From Deltaproteobacteria bacterium (GTDB lineage Bacteria > Desulfobacterota > Syntrophia > Syntrophales > UBA2192): a stretch of DNA of 17,247 nt. Under the pieces are notes generated by a model. The model did not search any database. It saw nothing but the letters and a program-made list of their open reading frames with translations, and had not been told where the DNA came from. The number at the start of each line of letters is the position of its first letter. The stretch's first letter is position 1. Location of the stretch: positions 1 through 17,247 of the forward strand of contig JAPLJU010000035.1 in the NCBI GenBank assembly GCA_026388445.1, given 5' to 3'. Below, one piece after another: positions 7,692-14,145 of the stretch. The position numbers were made by a program, and so were the translations under genes.

Positions 7692-8564
7692 CTACTTCTT
7701 GCTGTAGTCGTAGAACCCTTTGCCCGACTTCCTTCCCATGTAGCCGGCATCGACGTACTTCTTGAGCAGCGGGCACGGGCGGTACTTGGAATCACCGAAC
7801 CCTTTGTAGAGAACGTCCATGATGGCCCAGCAGGTGTCCAGACCGATGAGATCGGCAAGGGCAAGCGGTCCCATCGGGTGGTTCATGCCGAGGACCATGA
7901 TGTCGTCGATGGCCTTGGGCGTTCCCACACCTTCCATGAGCGCGTAGACCGCCTCATTGATCATGGGCATGAGGATCCTGTTGGAAATAAATCCGGGGAA
8001 GTCATTACACTCAACGGGAACCTTGCCGAACTGCTTGGAGAGCTTGTCCGTCAGATCGTAGGTCTCCTGGGAGGTAGCCAGCCCCCGGATGATCTCCACG
8101 AGCCTCATCACGGGAACGGGATTCATGAAGTGCATACCGATGACCAGCTCCGCTCTCTTGGTAGCGCCGGCGATCCTCGTAATCGGGATGGACGAGGTGT
8201 TCGTGGCGAGTACCACACCGGGTTTGCAGACCGAATCGAGCGTCCTGAAGATATTGAGTTTGAGATCTTCCCTCTCGATGGCCGCCTCGACGACGAAATC
8301 GGCATCCTTCATGTCCTCGAGCTTCGTGCTCTTCTTGATCCGGCCCATGATCTCGCTCTTCTGGTCCGCCTTGAGCTTTTCCTTCTGGATCAGCCTGTCG
8401 AGGTTGCCCGCAATGCCGTTGTACCCCTTATCCACGAACTGATCGGCGATGTCATTCAGGATGACCTTGAGCCCACCGGGCGTTGCGGCGACCTGAGCGA
8501 TGCCGCTACCCATCTGGCCGGCGCCAATGACTCCAATTGTCTTTACATCTTTTACAATTGCCAT
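7692..8564 (-). CDS. hbd: 3-hydroxyacyl-CoA (3-hydroxybutyryl-CoA) dehydrogenase
   Basis: This NAD(P)-dependent enzyme interconverts 3-hydroxyacyl-CoA and 3-ketoacyl-CoA, the step between the neighbouring hydratase and thiolases. The 290-residue protein begins with a Rossmann GxGxxG (GAGQMG, residues 14-19). The catalytic pair is His145 in GMHFMNP and Glu157 in RLVEI, twelve residues apart as in the human enzyme. NTSS at 122-125 and the C-terminal NHPMGPL and GRKSGKGFYDY segments are typical of the short Hbd/PaaH form, which lacks a fused hydratase domain. The ATG at 8564 follows AAAGGAGGG with a seven-base spacer. Long gaps with strong hairpins lie on both sides (143 and 193 bases), unusual inside an otherwise cooperative gene set. 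Confidence 0.94.
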   Translation of the reverse strand: MAIVKDVKTIGVIGAGQMGSGIAQVAATPGGLKVILNDIADQFVDKGYNGIAGNLDRLIQKEKLKADQKSEIMGRIKKSTKLEDMKDADFVVEAAIEREDLKLNIFRTLDSVCKPGVVLATNTSSIPITRIAGATKRAELVIGMHFMNPVPVMRLVEIIRGLATSQETYDLTDKLSKQFGKVPVECNDFPGFISNRILMPMINEAVYALMEGVGTPKAIDDIMVLGMNHPMGPLALADLIGLDTCWAIMDVLYKGFGDSKYRPCPLLKKYVDAGYMGRKSGKGFYDYSKK

Positions 8565-8647
8565 GATCCAACCCTCCTTTTATCTTTATACGTTAAAATC
8601 TTTTCACACGCCGTTTTCGCAGGGGAACCGGGGCACTGTGACCCTCT

Positions 8648-8666
8648 CCGCCTTGTCTGAAGGCGG
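8648..8666. repeat. Short intercistronic hairpin
   Basis: CCGCCTT at 8648-8654 pairs perfectly with AAGGCGG at 8660-8666 around a five-base loop. It lies between the thiolase stop and the 3-hydroxyacyl-CoA dehydrogenase start, next to a longer hairpin. No U-tract follows on either strand. Confidence 0.55.
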
Positions 8667-8690
8667 CATGCGTAAACGATACTTTTTCCC

Positions 8691-8726
8691 GGCCCCGGCG
8701 GGGCGAGAATCGACCCTGCCGGGGCC
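8691..8726. repeat. Strong intercistronic hairpin after the thiolase gene
   Basis: GGCCCCGGC at 8691-8699 pairs perfectly with GCCGGGGCC at 8718-8726, extended by a G-U pair and GGG/CCC, with a ten-base loop. It lies 31 bases after the thiolase stop on the minus strand and is followed by A's rather than U's there, so it resembles an mRNA-stabilising or processing element more than a terminator. Confidence 0.7.
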
Positions 8727-8757
8727 GTCTCTTACAGGATGGGAAGGCTTCGAAACC

Positions 8758-10047
8758 TTACACGTTCCCCAGCACGATGGTCATCCCCTGGCCCCCGCCG
8801 ATACAAAGTGATGCGAAGCCGCGCTTGAGATTCCGTTTCTTCATCTCCATGGCAAGACCATAAGTAATCCTCGCCCCCGTGCAGCCGATGGGATGACCGA
8901 TGGAAACACCGCCGCCGTTTAAGTTCAATTTGTTGATGTCGATCCCCAGCTCCTTCACGCAGGCCAGGGCCTGGACGGCAAAGGCCTCGTTGAGCTCCAC
9001 GAGATCGATGTCCTTGATGGTGATGCCGAGCTTTTTGAAAATCTTCCTCGTCGCCGGGATGGGGCCGAGGCCCATGTAAGCCGGGTCCACACCGCCTTTT
9101 TCATAGCCCAGGATCTTCGCCAGGGGTTTCAAGCCGAGTTCTTTCGCTTTCTCCGCGCTCATCAGGACCACTGCCGCCGCAGCGTCGTTGATGCCCGAGG
9201 CGCTGCCCGCCGTGACCGTTCCGTCCTTCTTGAAGGCCGGCGCCATCTTGGCCATCTTCTCCAAGGTGGTGTCCATGGGGCGCTCGTCCACCTTGAAGAC
9301 GACCGGCTCGCCCTTCTTCTGGGGAATCACCACCGGGACGATCTCGTCGGCCGTCCTGCCGCTGGCGATGGCCGCCCGGGCTTTCTGGTGGCTCATGAGG
9401 GAGAACTTGTCCTGCTCCTCTCTGGAGATCTTGTAGAGTTTTGCGATCTCCTCGGCCGTGATCCCCATATGATAATTGTAAAATACTTCCCACAGGCCGT
9501 CGTAGACCATGAGGTCCGTCACGGCACCGTTGGGCATGTTCATCCGGTACCCCCAGCGGGCGTTGGGCAATGAGTAGGGTGCATTGCTCATGCTTTCCAT
9601 ACCCCCCGCGATCACGATCTCGGCATCCCCCGCCTTGATGGCCTGGGCCCCCAGGGCGATGGCCTTCATGCCGGAGCCGCAAACCTTGTTGATGGTGAAA
9701 GCATTGGTCTCCTCGGGAAGCCCGGCAAAGAGACAGGCCTGCCGGCCGGGATTCATCCCCTGTCCCGCCAGAAGCACGTTGCCCATGATGACCTCGTCAA
9801 AATAGACCGGCTTCAGCGACTTGTCATAATCATAATACTTTTTCTGGAAATCCGTCATGTCGAACTTTCCCAGGGCGTCCGGCCGGCACGCCTTTACGGC
9901 GTCGGAAACCACGGGACGAAGCCCGGCCCTCTTGACGGCCTCTTTAATGACGATCGCCCCGAGCTGCGCCGCCTTGAAATCCTTCAGAGAACCGCCAAAA
10001 TTACCGACGGCCGTCCTCGCTCCGCTGACAATAACTACCTCTTTCAT
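8758..10047 (-). CDS. Acetyl-CoA C-acetyltransferase / 3-ketoacyl-CoA thiolase
   Basis: This enzyme cleaves 3-ketoacyl-CoA with CoA, or condenses two acetyl-CoA in reverse. In the 429-residue form all thiolase active-site parts are present: nucleophile Cys123 in INKVCGSGMKA, NEAF in VELNEAFAVQ, His385 in SIGHPIGCTGAR, and second Cys415 in CIGGGQG, thirty residues after the His as in Zoogloea thiolase. Residues about 45-83 are an insertion of roughly 35 residues rich in Tyr, Asp and Lys, placed before FDEVIMGNV and absent from typical 390-residue thiolases. The longest frame starts with a TTG at 10053. The ATG at 10047 follows GAAAGGAG with a seven-base spacer and is preferred. It is the only intact thiolase of the two in the cluster. 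Confidence 0.93.
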   Translation of the reverse strand: MKEVVIVSGARTAVGNFGGSLKDFKAAQLGAIVIKEAVKRAGLRPVVSDAVKACRPDALGKFDMTDFQKKYYDYDKSLKPVYFDEVIMGNVLLAGQGMNPGRQACLFAGLPEETNAFTINKVCGSGMKAIALGAQAIKAGDAEIVIAGGMESMSNAPYSLPNARWGYRMNMPNGAVTDLMVYDGLWEVFYNYHMGITAEEIAKLYKISREEQDKFSLMSHQKARAAIASGRTADEIVPVVIPQKKGEPVVFKVDERPMDTTLEKMAKMAPAFKKDGTVTAGSASGINDAAAAVVLMSAEKAKELGLKPLAKILGYEKGGVDPAYMGLGPIPATRKIFKKLGITIKDIDLVELNEAFAVQALACVKELGIDINKLNLNGGGVSIGHPIGCTGARITYGLAMEMKKRNLKRGFASLCIGGGQGMTIVLGNV

Positions 10048-10070
10048 CCTCAAACTCCTTTCAACTTTAT

Positions 10071-10098
10071 TGGCTAATGGCTTATGGCTAAGGGCTAA
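10071..10098. repeat. Four tandem 7-bp repeats (consensus TGGCTAA)
   Basis: TGGCTAA 10071-10077, TGGCTTA 10078-10084, TGGCTAA 10085-10091 and GGGCTAA 10092-10098 are adjacent, with at most one change per unit. The array lies just after the four-helix-bundle gene and before the ribosome binding site of the next thiolase gene, at the likely edge of an inserted segment. Confidence 0.75.
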
Positions 10099-10114
10099 AG
10101 GCCGGAAAAAGATT

Positions 10115-10477
10115 TCAGCGCTTGTTTCGGGCGGTTATAAGCCTGGACAACATGCTGGAAATCTCACGGCATCTGGCTTCAATATCGCGGAAAATTTCCT
10201 GATCGATATACCCGATCTCATGTGCGATCATCGCCTGTGTGAGCACTTCGGCGGAAGATCCTTTGGCCATGAAGAAGTGCCGCACTGCCTGCTTATCTGT
10301 TTTCAGCTCATCCCCCTCGGCAATGTTGCTGGGAATGGAAACGGCTGCCCGTCTCAGTTGATCCCTGAATGCGAAGTCCCTGGTAAACTCCCCTGCATTC
10401 GTGACCTGATATATATGAACGGCCAGCTCCTTTCCTTTCTGCCATACCTTAAGTCCTCTGAAGCCCTCCTTTCCCAA
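10115..10477 (-). CDS. Four-helix-bundle protein, S23/23S rRNA intervening-sequence (IVS) family
   Basis: This is a small helical protein (up to 120 residues) of the family first found in the intervening sequences of 23S rRNA, related in fold to the Avd accessory protein of diversity-generating retroelements. The signature FRDQLRRAAVSIPSNIAEG (about 37-55) and the N-terminal LKVWQKGKEL are characteristic. Four amphipathic helices are suggested along the length. The biochemical role of the family is unknown; nucleic-acid binding has been proposed. The start is a TTG at 10477 with no clear ribosome binding site, and no other ATG or GTG precedes the conserved region in frame. The first 29 bases overlap the 3' end of the upstream thiolase gene in another frame. 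No reverse transcriptase, rRNA or template repeat is nearby, so a retroelement or rRNA setting is not supported. Confidence 0.85.
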   Translation of the reverse strand: MGKEGFRGLKVWQKGKELAVHIYQVTNAGEFTRDFAFRDQLRRAAVSIPSNIAEGDELKTDKQAVRHFFMAKGSSAEVLTQAMIAHEIGYIDQEIFRDIEARCREISSMLSRLITARNKR

Positions 10478-11852
10478 TGCCCTTGTACCTGAAATACCAG
10501 CCTTTTAAGACTTCGTTATTATGCACTACAGGCTCCAGGTACCAAGTCACATGGAAAAATTCTTTTCTTTCACCTAATGCCTCATAGGCGAGGGTCATGG
10601 CGATCCTGGCACCCGTGGCGCCGATGGGATGGCCATAGGCGATGGCACTTCCGTTGACGTTCACCTTCTTGAGCATGTCCTCCTTGGAAAGACCCAGGAT
10701 GCTCCGGGCGCTGACAAGAACCACGGCGGCGAAGGCCTCATTGATTTCGATCAGATCCACCTGGTCGATGGTCATGTTATTCTGCTCCAGCAGCTTCTTG
10801 ATGGAAAGCCCCGGCACCGTGGCAATGTCCTTCGTGGGCTGGGAAACCTCTGCATAATCGAGAATGGTGAAGAGAGGTTTCATGCCGAGTTTCTTTGCCA
10901 TTTCCGCGCTCATGAGGAGACAGACATCTCCGCCGTCATTGACGCCGGGGGCGTTACCGGCCGAGACACTCCCGGGCTTTCCGGTGACGGTGCTCTTGTG
11001 GTTGAATACGGGCGGCAGCTTCGCGAGGCCCTCCCTGGTCGTCCCCGGCCTCGGCCTCTCGTCCTTGTCGAAGAAAATCGTATCCTTCCCCTTCTTGACC
11101 TCTACAGGGAAGATCTCAGCATCCAGCCGGCCGGCCTTCATGGCATCAACGGCCCTCGTCTGGGACAGGTAGGCCCATTCATCCTGGTCCTCTTTTGTGA
11201 AACCGAATTCGTCGGCCGTTTCGGATCCGTGGATCGCCATGTGACGGTTGTAGAAGGCGTCCCAGAGCCCGTCATAGACCATCAGGTCGACGACGCGCCC
11301 GTTGGGAAGGCCCATCCGGCTACCCCATCGCATGTCGGGAAGCGAATAGGGGGCGTTAGTCATGCTTTCCTGTCCGCCGGCGATGATAATCTCGGCCCTG
11401 CCGGTCTGAATCATCTGGGTCGCCAGGTCGAGGGGCTTGATACCGGAGGAGCAAACCTTGTTGATGGTGATGGAGGGGACGGACTCGGGAAGGCCCGCGA
11501 GCAGCGTGGCCTGGCGGCTGGGAACCTGCCCGCAGCCTGCGGGGACCACCTGGCCCAGGATGACGTAATCGACATCTTCCGGTTTGACTTTCCCGTTCGT
11601 GCGTCTTATGCACTCCTTGATTGCAAGCGCGCCCAGTTGTGGGGCATCGAATCCCCTCAGTGCCCCGCCGAAGACGCCGTAAGGCGTGCGGCAGGCTTCG
11701 ACGCAGACCACTTCCCTGAAGCTCTTGAACTGGCTCTTGATCTTCCTTCCCATGCCGGTGGTGGGCGGTTTTCTTTCGCCAAATTTCGCGATCGGAGCAT
11801 CCTTGTAATACGTTGCTCTGGTTTTATCCAACTTCTGCGGTACCTTTTCCAT
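10449..11852 (-). CDS. Thiolase (acetyl-CoA acetyltransferase) with an abnormal, truncated C-terminus
   Basis: The 467-residue protein begins with about 45 extra residues (MEKVPQKLDKTRATYYKD onward) before the thiolase fold starts at FREVVCVEACRTPYG. The nucleophile is Cys134 in INKVCSSG, and NEAF and His408 in YGHPIGATGAR are present. After TLAYE the sequence leaves the thiolase pattern and the last 40 or so residues (ending in GKGGLQRT) are unrelated. The CxGGG motif with the second catalytic Cys, expected about residue 438, is missing, and no other frame restores it. The protein is therefore probably inactive or altered. The ATG at 11852 follows AAGGAGG with a five-base spacer; the longest frame (from 11993) has no such support. 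The gene is the first thiolase of the cluster, upstream of and overlapping the four-helix-bundle gene. Confidence 0.85.
   Translation of the reverse strand: MEKVPQKLDKTRATYYKDAPIAKFGERKPPTTGMGRKIKSQFKSFREVVCVEACRTPYGVFGGALRGFDAPQLGALAIKECIRRTNGKVKPEDVDYVILGQVVPAGCGQVPSRQATLLAGLPESVPSITINKVCSSGIKPLDLATQMIQTGRAEIIIAGGQESMTNAPYSLPDMRWGSRMGLPNGRVVDLMVYDGLWDAFYNRHMAIHGSETADEFGFTKEDQDEWAYLSQTRAVDAMKAGRLDAEIFPVEVKKGKDTIFFDKDERPRPGTTREGLAKLPPVFNHKSTVTGKPGSVSAGNAPGVNDGGDVCLLMSAEMAKKLGMKPLFTILDYAEVSQPTKDIATVPGLSIKKLLEQNNMTIDQVDLIEINEAFAAVVLVSARSILGLSKEDMLKKVNVNGSAIAYGHPIGATGARIAMTLAYEALGERKEFFHVTWYLEPVVHNNEVLKGWYFRYKGIGKGGLQRT
10482..10546. repeat. Inverted repeat near the thiolase/four-helix-bundle junction
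   Basis: CTTGTACCTG at 10482-10491 pairs with CAGGTACCAAG at 10536-10546, with one extra base in the right arm and a 44-base loop. It lies entirely within the part of the thiolase frame that no longer resembles thiolase, so it probably belongs to the incoming segment. Confidence 0.45.
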
Positions 11853-12150
11853 CTTGACCTCCTTCAGTATCGGGATTCGCCGGGACACAGCCTGTTCGAT
11901 CTTCCCTGACCCTTCCCGCTTGATTATTTTTTTACGGCACTGAAATGTGCCGGGTATCACGGTGTTCCGATGAAGCGATTGAGGCTCAACCAAAGAGCCG
12001 CAGGCGGAGTCGCGCTGCGAGAAAACCCTTTCCCTCGTCAGGAAGGCATGAGTGTCGACGGTTTCGTTTCACACCCTTGCGGCGGGGTCTGGAAGGGATC
12101 GACCTGCTCGACCCTCCCGGCTTGCCATTGACTCCGGGAAAATCGGACGG
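11853..12150. other. Intergenic region between the second ligase and the first thiolase
   Basis: No gene is recognised in these 298 bases. All three minus-strand frames just after the ligase stop were read by eye, and none restores the missing ligase C-terminal motif. A 6-bp hairpin (CGGCAC 11935-11940 with GTGCCG 11947-11952) has a T-run before it on the plus strand, which becomes an A-run after it on the minus strand, so it does not look like a terminator for the cluster. The thiolase ribosome binding site AAGGAGG is at the right end in transcription order. No clear promoter was seen, so the thiolase may be co-transcribed with the ligase. Confidence 0.4.
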
Positions 12151-13605
12151 TCAGTTCAAATTGTCAACGAAAACGATTTCTCGCGGGACCTTGTAGGATG
12201 AGAGGTACGTTCTGCAGTGCTTTAGGATCGCCCTCTCGTCGGCAGCCTCGTTCGGCTGCCTGACAACGAGGGCCTTTACGATTTCCCCCCTCATCAGATC
12301 GGGCTTGCCGATAACCTGGGAGGCTTTGACGGCGGGATGCCTGTCCAGGATGATTTCCACCTCGCGGGGATAGACGTTAAACCCGCTCGTGATGATCATG
12401 CGTTTTTTCCGACCGGTGAGAAAGACGTACCCTTTCTCGTCGATTCTCGCGAGATCACCCGTGTGAAGCCAGCCGTTTTTGATAACCCTTGCCGTTGCCT
12501 CTTCGTCTTTGTAATATCCCTTCATCACATTGATGCCTCTGACGACAAGCTCCCCGACCTGACCGGTCGGAACCTCTCTGCCACTGTCGTCAAAGACCTT
12601 TACTTCAACACCGGGGATGGCGGTGCCGATCGAGCCCGGCTTGATCGGCATGCTCATCCTGCCAACGGTACAGACCGGGGAGGCCTCGGTGAGTCCGTAC
12701 CCCTCCGTCAGGATGCACCCGAACTTTTTTGAAAACGCCGGCATGTACTGGAGCGGCATGGTAGATCCGCCGGTGATGCAAATTCGAAGAGAGCGGGTAT
12801 CGAACTTCTCGGCCTCCTCGTATAAAAGCATGCCGAGAAAAACTCGGGGCACGGCGGCAATGTAGGTCACCCGGTCTCTTTCGATCGCCTTAAGGATCGC
12901 ATCGATATTGAACTGGTCCAGGATGGTAACGGTGCATCCTATGCTCATCACACCGAGCATCATCGCCGTCGCGCCGAAGGTGTGAAAGAAAGGAATGATT
13001 GCCATGGCGTGATCTTCGGCCTTCCCCCCGAAAAGGTCTTGAAAAAGGGTCGTCTGCGAGAACAGGTTTTTATGAGTCAGGACGGCACCGAGGGGATCTC
13101 CGATGAGACCGGCCGTGTAGATCATGACTGCGGGCTCACCGCTGTCGACAGGCGGCATGCTGAATTCAAAGGGGCCTTTACCGGTTACTTCCGCGAAGGG
13201 GGAAGAGGGGCTTTCGTGATCGACGAGCAGAATTTGCCGGCATAGAGGAATCTCTTTTTTTATCTCTTCATATCTTTTCGCCGACTGTGCGACGGTGATA
13301 AAGACTTTGGAGTCGCTGTTTCCGAGGAGATACCTGAGCTCGTAGGACGTCGACATGACATTGAGGGTGACGGCGACGGCGCCGAGTTTTAAAATAGCAA
13401 AATAGGAGATGACGAATTCGGGGATGTTGGGGAGCATGATGGCCACCTTGTCCCCCTTCTCGATTTCGAGGCGCTTCAGATGGTTCGCGAGGGAGTTCAC
13501 GGCTCTTTGGAGGTCACCGTAGGAAATGGTCTTGTCTTCGAAAATAATTGCTGTTTTTCCACCGTATTGGCTGCAGATGGAATCGAGCATTTCCCCGATA
13601 TTCAT
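12151..13605 (-). CDS. AMP-dependent acyl-CoA synthetase/ligase family protein, C-terminally truncated
   Basis: The 484-residue protein has the fold and most motifs of acyl-CoA ligases: EGYGLTEASP at 301-310, HTGD at 381-384, and GRKKRMIITSGFNVYP at 398-413. Two key parts deviate. The nucleotide loop at 163-173 reads YTAGLIGDPLG instead of YTSGTTGxPKG, losing the Thr pair and the Lys. The protein stops at VFVDNLN, before the PKxxxGK segment that carries the catalytic Lys for adenylation. It may be inactive, have a changed role, or be decaying. The ATG at 13605 is preferred because the predicted transcription start lies near 13630; the longest frame would begin upstream of that promoter at 13680. 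The ribosome binding site AAGGGAG is 11 bases away, rather far. It is the first gene of the beta-oxidation cluster. Confidence 0.85.
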   Translation of the reverse strand: MNIGEMLDSICSQYGGKTAIIFEDKTISYGDLQRAVNSLANHLKRLEIEKGDKVAIMLPNIPEFVISYFAILKLGAVAVTLNVMSTSYELRYLLGNSDSKVFITVAQSAKRYEEIKKEIPLCRQILLVDHESPSSPFAEVTGKGPFEFSMPPVDSGEPAVMIYTAGLIGDPLGAVLTHKNLFSQTTLFQDLFGGKAEDHAMAIIPFFHTFGATAMMLGVMSIGCTVTILDQFNIDAILKAIERDRVTYIAAVPRVFLGMLLYEEAEKFDTRSLRICITGGSTMPLQYMPAFSKKFGCILTEGYGLTEASPVCTVGRMSMPIKPGSIGTAIPGVEVKVFDDSGREVPTGQVGELVVRGINVMKGYYKDEEATARVIKNGWLHTGDLARIDEKGYVFLTGRKKRMIITSGFNVYPREVEIILDRHPAVKASQVIGKPDLMRGEIVKALVVRQPNEAADERAILKHCRTYLSSYKVPREIVFVDNLN

Positions 13606-13636
13606 GGTTTTTAAAACTCCCTTATTAAGCGGGCAC

Positions 13637-13665
13637 ACCATAGCACAACGGCATGAACCAATCAA
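13637..13665 (-). promoter_or_regulatory. Sigma70-type promoter for the second ligase and possibly the whole beta-oxidation cluster
   Basis: On the minus strand TTGATT (plus 13660-13665) and TATGGT (plus 13637-13642) are exactly 17 bases apart, each with four of six consensus matches. Transcription would begin near 13630, giving a leader of about 25 bases that includes the AAGGGAG ribosome binding site. No other promoter of this quality was seen upstream of the cluster's later genes. Confidence 0.5.
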
Positions 13666-14145
13666 TAAAATTTTGTGCATTTTTTGTTTATTTTCATCAT
13701 TTATTATTTAATAATTTCAAAATGTTATAGCCCATGCGGATCAGGCGCGGGATTCATCTTTTTCGGCCCGATGAGGGTAAAAAAATTCATGGAAGAGAGG
13801 GGCAGGGCAGGACATGGAGAGGCTTGCACCGCCAGGAAGCCGCCGGCGGATCAACTCTTAAAGAGAATCTGTCATATAGCTCAGGCCGTATGCATGCGCG
13901 AGATCGAATGAGTGACCCCCGAATGCTGGATGTTATCTTGACATTTACAGGCTGCTCAAGTAGATGCAAAGCAGCTGTGCTGCGGGCATCAGGCACCAGG
14001 CTCAAGGCGTAAGGTATACCGTATCAGGTGCACGGCATAAAAGCGCAAGCCGTTCATTTTTGACCAGCATCCGAGAGATTCTTTTTCAATAACTTTTAAG
14101 TTGTATCAGGAATCGTCGTATCCGGGTGCCGGGGGAGGAAGTCAC
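13666..14145. other. Intergenic/leader region upstream of folD
   Basis: No recognisable gene is present. Short plus-strand frames at 13675-13911 and 13734-14012 have no ribosome binding site and no family resemblance. The region contains an AT-rich stretch (13670-13730), a perfect palindrome CCGCCGGCGG at 13840-13849, and a possible promoter with a perfect TTGACA at 13938-13943 and a weak TAGATG at 13961-13966. That would leave a folD leader of about 170 bases. The conserved core of the pfl/ZTP riboswitch, often found before folD, was looked for and not found. Confidence 0.4.

Noticed and set aside
7566..8660. A 364-residue plus-strand open frame opposite 3-hydroxyacyl-CoA dehydrogenase
   Set aside because: It covers a clear dehydrogenase gene and intergenic hairpins, and its sequence is typical of an antisense shadow in GC-rich DNA.
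10115..10600. Diversity-generating retroelement because of the Avd-like four-helix-bundle protein
   Set aside because: No reverse transcriptase, template repeat or variable repeat was found nearby; the SIPSNIAEG signature fits the S23/IVS branch.
10629..11909. A 426-residue plus-strand open frame opposite the first thiolase
   Set aside because: It is the mirror of a well-supported thiolase gene, has no ribosome binding site, and its translation shows no family pattern.
11935..11952. Terminator between the second ligase and first thiolase
   Set aside because: The hairpin is followed by A's, not U's, on the minus strand, and on the plus strand the T-run comes before the stem, so it fits neither direction.
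13675..14012. Two small plus-strand frames upstream of folD
   Set aside because: No ribosome binding site, atypical composition and no family resemblance; they overlap each other in different frames.
13780..14145. pfl/ZTP riboswitch before folD
   Set aside because: Short GC-rich pieces such as CACCGCCAGG looked suggestive, but the paired conserved cores of the motif could not be found in order.
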